Shown here in pieces: positions 58,501 through 64,000 of a stretch of DNA of 64,000 nucleotides. Within the stretch, counting starts at the first letter, position 1; every line of letters starts with the position of its first letter. The notes beneath the pieces are model-generated. The model worked only from the letters and a program-made list of their open reading frames with translations. It did no database searches and was not told the origin of the DNA. The DNA comes from Haemonchus contortus (lineage: Eukaryota > Nematoda > Chromadorea > Rhabditida > Trichostrongylidae): positions 35,420,151-35,484,150 of the forward strand of contig LS997564.1 of NCBI GenBank assembly GCA_000469685.2, written 5' to 3'. A program made the position numbers and the translations under genes.

Positions 58501-58847
58501 CCTCCTTCAACCTTTTGCCATGCTCGTTACTATCTGCAAAATTAATCTAATCGTAGTTGTACCATTAATTTCAACTCAGTAGCAACCTTCCTAATAAAAA
58601 GGGTTTTTGTCTTTTCACAGTATCTCATTAGATCGGCAAATCAACTTAATAGTTATTCACTAATCCTTCTACGGTAATCAATTTGCCCTTTTCTCATATA
58701 TCTGCACTCACTCAGGCAAAATAATGGTAAGCTGGGAATAAAAAAAACAAAGCAAAAGCTCTGGAAAAAAAAATTTCTCACCAGAACCGCGAGTGCTGTG
58801 AAAAAGATCGGCCAGAATGGTAAAGAACGACTGCGATATTGAGCCAT
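53460..58847 (-). CDS. METTL13-like SAM-dependent methyltransferase with N-terminal membrane anchor
   Basis: Exons (high to low): 58847-58782 (ATG; MAQYRSRSLPFWPIFFTALA), 58154-58003 (IYMVGQDGSS...KKYGMTREL), 57949-57875, 57816-57746 (RYKFIRAVVYKDTQFTTM), possibly one missed exon, 55921-55806, 55753-55618, 55559-55431, 53883-53825, 53701-53630, 53585-53460 (TGA). Phases agree from the first to the fourth exon and again through the last six. The SAM-binding glycine motif is VLVVGLGAGYLNSHL, followed by LTGVEIEPKMVRIARKWFGL with the acidic residue that holds the ribose. Then come YTMDGAKFM, KYDAILVDVCSVD, and LTCPSSAFVQTENVKDF. These match the C-terminal methyltransferase half of METTL13/EEF1AKNMT (eEF1A methylation) and related spermidine-synthase-fold enzymes; the actual substrate is unknown. 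The hydrophobic N-terminus predicts a membrane-anchored or secreted enzyme, unlike cytosolic METTL13. The acceptor of the last exon (CTGCTGAG) is poor, so its start is less certain. A TTAA MITE occupies the 53884-55430 intron. Confidence 0.78.
54365..55026 (+). mobile_element. TTAA-flanked MITE, insertion 2 (in methyltransferase intron)
   Basis: 662 bp, ends AGGCATAGTTCACGAT and ATCGTGAACCGTACCT. Flanks are TTGA (decayed) and TTAA. Same family as 50537-51197, opposite orientation and different site. The partner copy keeps the empty TTAA at 51373-51376. Confidence 0.85.
56036..56250 (+). repeat. SINE-like repeat, copy 6
   Basis: Plus-orientation tRNA-like head (TTTAGTGGCGAGTGGGGCAC, then GATCGAATCCCGCATC), then a diverged body (GGTCTGGTAGGATAAAGGCA) and GTCATTGTATAGGCC. 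It lies in the large intron upstream of the methyltransferase exon at 55921. Confidence 0.55.
58221..58237. repeat. G17 homopolymer
   Basis: A pure run of 17 G. It sits just upstream (in gene direction) of the second exon of the methyltransferase gene, inside its first intron. Confidence 0.9.
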
Positions 58848-61269
58848 TTTGAAGGAACAGTTGTCAGTAGGACAGTTCAAGCTGGAATGTTCTTTTTTGA
58901 GATTTGACGACTTTCCAGCGGATACACTAAAGCCCTCACAGATCGAATTACATTTTGAATAAAGAACATAGTCATACTGCAGTGAAAAATCTACCGAGCA
59001 CAATGAATCGATTAACAGCACGATTCTGTACGTGAGAAGTCACCCCAATGTCGAAAACAGTTTAAAAGAATCTTTGCAATTCGTCATTTTTCAATGATGT
59101 CCTACTTTGCAACGTTGTCTCCATCGATAGACTAGTCAAACAGACAGACTTTCGCCAGGCTTACCCCACTTAAACCGCATTGACCCCAGAATTACCCCAA
59201 TGTCGAAAACCAGACCTCAGTGGTCGGCAATTCTTACAGGCTAGTCTTTACACTCTATAACGTTGTCATCGTAATTTACGACTTCAATAAACCTTTTTTC
59301 TGCCGACTGAAACAGTGTTCGGACGGGCAGTTTCTCGAGAATTATCATACTTCTTTCCGAGATTTGAAGAAGAGGAGCACGCAGAAAGGAGAACTCAAAC
59401 AGAGCATTTAGATTTAGTAGATCTTGATTACCAGTTGAATAATCGAAGTCTGCACCGAGGGAAAAAGGGTACATCCATAGAAAGCACAACGACGAAATTG
59501 ACTCAATAGAGTACTCACGCGATTGAGTTATCACCAAAACTTCAGAAAAAAAAAAGAAAAGAAGGCCCGTTTTTCCAAAGTTTAAACCAAACACCTGGGC
59601 AATCCTCGGATATGGCATAGGATTGGGAACGGCATTAATTGAAGCGATTTCCCATTTCACTTTGAAGCAGGTGCTATGGCTGACAATGGAGGTGAAGGAC
59701 CCGCATATAATGACAAAGGTAGGACGGAAGTAGTAGGGTAGCCACAACATCCTCGAGTACGTACGCCGCGTAGGCCGGAAATGAAATCGCAGACCGACAC
59801 CCACCTGGAGAAACCACGACTCCCACCCTTTTGGGTTCAATGAATCAGCAGCAAACTCTTTCAAAAAAAACGAGAGAGCAGAACTGTACTTTAATTGAAC
59901 TTTACAAATTGTTATATACGTCAAAGGCCCAATCGCCGCTTCGATTTTGAACAAAAGTGGTGACCGGGAAACATGCCAAAGCGGAATTGAACAGCCATCT
60001 CAATAGCAGAGGTGTATAACTGGGCACTAGAAGATTGTGGGAAGAATTCTCTCGCTAACCCCAGACTTTATTGATCAGCAGTGATAAATAGAGGCGGCAG
60101 GGACAAGAACATTTCATGAATTCATTTCGAGAGTTCGAAAAAATTGTGCGTTTCTCATTGTTTCAGCTGAATGTTCAGCTGATTGACAGCTGCTTTTCTT
60201 CCTCTAGCAGACAAACTCAGGGCTAATCTAGTCTCTATGGCTACTGCATTTCATTAAGACAACAAAAAATATAATTGATAAGTAGCAATTTCACCTGCAA
60301 CATTCGAATGGCCTAACAGCACTTTGCCCTTTTGCAGCAATCAGGCTGAACCGAAACTCTGATACAAAACAGTTGTATGTTTTTTGAACATTAAAAAAAA
60401 TCTTAGCTGTTGGCGAATTCAACTCAAAGCTGTCGTGCAGGTCAGCCTGCGCCAAGGTGCAATGCAAAGATCTTTTCTTGGAAGTCCCGCCCTGTTGATC
60501 GCGGAAACCTCCTAGCCATGTAAGTTTGGAAATAACAATATAAGCTATTATTTCTTATTACTATTGATATTACGTGATCTCTCTTACGTGTGTTCCTTTT
60601 TTGTTTATATCTTTCGTTTTTTCCTGTGGAGGGTTGTAGTTGCTGGGTAGATTTCCTTGGTTCTAACCAACTATTCCTCGCTTTCGCTTCCCCACCCGTA
60701 TTTTTAAGCCCAAAGCAACCTGGTTGATTCCGCTCTATTATTCAAAACGAAGATCTTATAGTGTAGGGTAATGCTACTGGAGCGAGGCCAATTTTTGAGT
60801 CTGTATGTGGTCTGGTATGTTTCCGAAGACTTCGAAGCCTTTTCATTGGTCGACCCTTCTTTTATCCCTATCCCATAATTTGCTCAGTGCAGGGATTAAG
60901 GACAAGGATAAAGTCCTTGGCGTTAATCAATCCCGTCTGAAGGACCCCGCACTCGACTTCCATTCAGAATTGTAGTGGCGTAATGAGTGGCCTATACAAT
61001 GACTTGCGGTGGCCAACCGATATAGAAGTCAGTGCTTTTATCCTCCCAGACAAGTCTGGTACCAATTAACCGACCCCGGAGGGATGGAAGGCTTGGTTGG
61101 CCCAGGCGGATACCGATGCGGGATGATGATCGTGCGTGTGAGATAGGGCGCCACTTGCCACTACACCACCTCAGCCCCCAGTGCAGGGATCAGAAGAAAC
61201 AATCTATGTATCGCAAACAAGGATCTGTTAGGATCCGAATAAATAAATAACAGTTCTTCCTCTCCCTAG
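58848..61269. other. Region upstream of the methyltransferase gene
   Basis: The methyltransferase promoter must lie at its left edge. A long stop-free minus-strand frame at 59241-59954 lacks an ATG at its head, and I recognise no domain in it. One SINE-like copy is at 60925-61180. Nothing else is supported. Confidence 0.35.
60925..61180 (-). repeat. SINE-like repeat, copy 7
   Basis: Full family layout: AATCCCGTCTGAAGGAC tail, GACTTCCATTCAGAATTG, CCTCCCAGACAAGTCTGGTA core, and GCGCCACTTGCCACTACACC (complement of the tRNA-like head). Confidence 0.7.
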
Positions 61270-64000
61270 CATTAATCCCACGCCGTCGCAGGGTTCATGA
61301 TCTTGTCAGCCGTCTCCATTACATTCTATCTGAAGCATCTTCTCCCGTCACCTTGGCTTCGGCGAGACCTTCTTGATCACGTTCCGCCATCTCTTCTTTG
61401 GGGCTCCTCGTGGCTGCCTTCTATGAGCCTCGAACTCCATTGCCAACTGGAGCTGTTTTCATACCAGTCCTGACTTCCCTATTTCTGATCCGATCCAGCC
61501 TCGTAAAGCCGCAGGCCCATCTGGGCATTCACATTTCAGCGGTAAAGGAGTTTTCCTTCATGGGTTTTACTTGCGGGCCAACACTTGCTACCGTAGATCA
61601 TCGTGGGCCTTAACACTGTCCGATACACCTTTCCTTTGGAAGCTTTGAAGCACCGACGGTCGCAGAAGATACCACTGGACTCCCTCCACTTCTTCCATAC
61701 CGCGTTCATTCGGGGCATCACGGCCTGGTCCACGCTACCATCAGCAACTAGATCACTCCCTAGGTATGGGAGGTCCTGGACCTTGTCGATGGCTTCCTCG
61801 TAACCGTAGACGATTGACTACGTGCCCTCCTCGGAGCTGAAGAACGTTCAGCCGGAGACCAATCTCCGCCAGCACTTCCTGCCATTTCTGGCACTTGTCT
61901 TGGAGTTCTTCCTTGCGATGTCATTAGCGTAGAGGATGGTCTTCAGTGGTCCATCCATGGGCTCTTGTGTGATGACGTCCATCGAGAGCGGGCTCAGGGC
62001 TGATCCCTGGTCCCGCTCACGATGTACGTGATCCATTAGCGACATCTATTGCTCCGGTTTGGCAGTGTGGAGTGCGTATTAATGTCGTGAAACCATAGTA
62101 CATGTTTTTGACCAGGGAGATGAGATGTTCTGGCAAGTTTCGTTTTCTGAACGTTCCTTGTTGTGGGAGACGGTCGAATGTCTTTTTCAGCCCTAGGAAT
62201 GCTAGGTAACAGGGTCTGCGCTTTTCTCGACACTTCTCCATAACTTTGCCTAGCTATGAAGATGGCATCCGTTGTAGACCTCTCAGGCTTGAAGCCGGAC
62301 TGCTGCTACGAGATTGGGACCGAATCTCTCACTCTCGAGTCGACCAACCGCTCGTACAATTTCATCGTGTGATCAGTCAACCTGATCCCCTCGTGGCTGG
62401 AACACTCCATCATTCTCTGAGATGAAGACGATAGTACAGCTCCTTCACGCATTTGGGATTCTTCCTTTAGCGGTCACAATGTTCAGGAATCGGGTGAGCC
62501 CCATTATTCCGTGCTCTCCAAGCGCATTCCATGCCTCGATCGGTACTCCATCTGGCCTTTTCAAACTTCATCTTTTTCACTGCTCTGCGCACTTCACCCT
62601 CTATCCAGGGTTTGATGGGGCAGCCGCTGCCTCTAATTGGGAGCTGTTCTTACGGGCAAACTCTTCGTTGAAGAGCCTGTCGAAATATTCCTTCCACCTA
62701 CGCCTGAACTCGCCAGGCTTCCTCAGGATTACACCCTCGCTGTTCCTGACGGACTTCACTACGGCGATGATTGGCGCGGTGACGCGCTTTCGCCAAGCGG
62801 AACATGAACTTCTCCCCTTCTCGTGTGTCAAGCTTCTCATACAAGGTGTCCACTTTCGTACTCTTCGCCTTCGCTACAGCCTTGGCGAGCCTCTTGAATG
62901 TTCTGCAGGTAGCTAAGTCCTCTGGGGTTTGTGTACATTGCCAGCGTTTGTAGGCCGACTTCTTCTGCCTAACAACTCGTTGGACTTCATTGTTCCAGAA
63001 CCATACCTCCTTTCCCCTCTGGAACCACTTAAAGTTTCTTCCAGTGTTTCCTTTGCACATCGCAGGATGACCTTCACAGCCTGCTCCAGGTGTGCTGGAT
63101 CGATCCTTTGAGATCTGGAAGTCCAGCTTCCAGTATCTTCTCCTCGAATATTTCAGTCTCTTTTTCGAATCTGTGCAGTTTCCACTACCGGATCTTTCTA
63201 CCGTTATTGTCATTGATTTCTTGGGAAAATCGATGGCTATATCTGCTTAGATAGGCCTTTGCAGTGGAGACAAATTTCCTCCCTGCAGTACCTTGATGTC
63301 TTTTACAGTTTTGAGGGATGATCTTCTTACTAGCACATGATCTATTTCTGTTTCTTTTCCTCCACTGCTACAGATTATCATTCCTTCTTCTTGACTTCCT
63401 TTTCGCGAAAAAGGTGGTGCAGACTGCTACGCCGTTGGCTATGGCCAGGGCAAAGACCCTCTCCCCTTCTTCGCTTCTGACTCCCATTCCCCTACCTCCA
63501 CGTACCCTTCCCAATCCACTTCTTTCACTGCCGACGTGCCCATGGAGATCACCTCTCCTGACGAGGCCATTCGATCAGTTCCGGAGAGTCCCCATCGGGA
63601 AAAGATCGGATGGCCTCGTCAAGGCTCAGATAGAACTCATCCTTTTCGTAGACAGGGCAGCCGGCTTCTGATGCGTACACTGATACTACCGTCCAGTACT
63701 CCTCCTTCGTGTCTATCCTTACAGCCATGATTCGACAGCTGATCCTGTTTTACGTCGGAGCCAGAATATTCGAGGGATTCTGCCACTGTTTGGCCACACC
63801 ATTTCGCTTGGTGTCTTCTCTGTTGTAGAAAAGTTTGACACCCTCTACGAATTCTCTGTCCTTTGTGCCCTTCCAGTGGGTCTCCTTAAGGCACAGGTCT
63901 TGAAGATTCCTGCGTTTCATGAGATCAGCTACCTTTCTGGACTCAGTAAGCGATCCCACATTTAGAGTCCCAATTTGAACTAACTTCTTTGGCCTTGGTT
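61270..64000 (-). mobile_element. Decayed RTE-type LINE, 5' end outside window
   Basis: Minus-strand pieces in several frames give the order expected of an RTE-clade ORF. First comes an apurinic-type endonuclease N-terminus (63965-63750: GTLNVGSLTESRKVADLMKR, then CLKETHWKGTKDREFVEG). A linker region follows (63213-62600: EEAW..., GEFRRRWKEYFDRLFNE). Reverse transcriptase follows, with AFLGLKKTFDRLPQQGTF (62241-62017) and a damaged catalytic box LYANDI in place of LYADDI (about 61930). The C-terminus carries GKVYRTVLRPTMIYGSKCW (61733-61536) and RGAPKKRWRNVIKK near 61400. Multiple frameshifts and the altered catalytic box show it is inactive. It continues beyond the right edge of the window by only a short distance if the endonuclease start is typical. 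Confidence 0.85.

Noticed and set aside
59241..59954. 237-codon minus-strand open frame
   Set aside because: The head codon is TTG, not ATG; composition is odd and no domain is visible. It may be part of an old repeat.
1..64000. CRISPR arrays, bacterial operons, rRNA genes
   Set aside because: No regularly spaced repeats, no ribosomal RNA sequence and clear eukaryotic splicing throughout.

Overview
The window reads as nuclear DNA of a nematode, probably a strongylid or hookworm-like worm. Exons are short (about 60-190 bp) with nematode-type acceptors (TTTCAG, TTTTAG). The sequence is AT-rich, introns are large and packed with mobile elements, and there is no bacterial-style gene packing. Species cannot be fixed from the sequence alone. 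Most open frames longer than 60 codons are chance frames; the genes below were built by joining exons across introns and checking that splice phases agree.

Layout. (1) Positions 462-5984, plus strand: the 3' 16 exons of a gene for a single-pass membrane protein with EGF modules, a NIDO domain, more EGF modules, one transmembrane helix and a short tail. (2) 7085-14781: a complete LTR retrotransposon of Ty3/gypsy type with two 481-bp LTRs, 4-bp target duplications and one gag-pol ORF. The ORF carries an unassigned C-terminal extension of about 400 residues. (3) 15199-15729, minus: a possible small two-exon gene. (4) 19516-27804 and 30684-35902, minus: two tandem SLC22-type transporter genes with nearly identical exon lengths. 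The first holds a dead mariner, a Tc1-like MITE and a large foldback in its introns. (5) 42869-44123: a mariner element with an uninterrupted DD34D transposase. (6) About 48568-55530: a tandem segmental duplication carrying the 3' half of a METTL13-like methyltransferase gene. The complete gene spans 53460-58847 (minus) and begins with a membrane-anchor exon; the other copy is truncated at its 5' end. Three TTAA-flanked MITEs sit in this duplication, and each has its empty site preserved in the partner copy. (7) 61270-64000, minus: a decayed RTE-type LINE running off the window edge. A tRNA-derived SINE-like family occurs at least seven times between 27 and 61 kb.

How the parts relate. The host genes are unrelated in function: a cell-surface or matrix adhesion-type protein, two solute carriers and a methyltransferase. 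No operon is evident. The strongest shared theme is transposon activity: one LTR element that looks freshly inserted, one mariner with an intact ORF, and nested MITE insertions that order the history of the segmental duplication. The best candidates for undescribed biology are the C-terminal domain of the LTR element, the TTAA MITE family with reciprocal empty sites, the membrane-anchored METTL13-like enzyme, and a near-perfect 85-nt hairpin at 45.8 kb.
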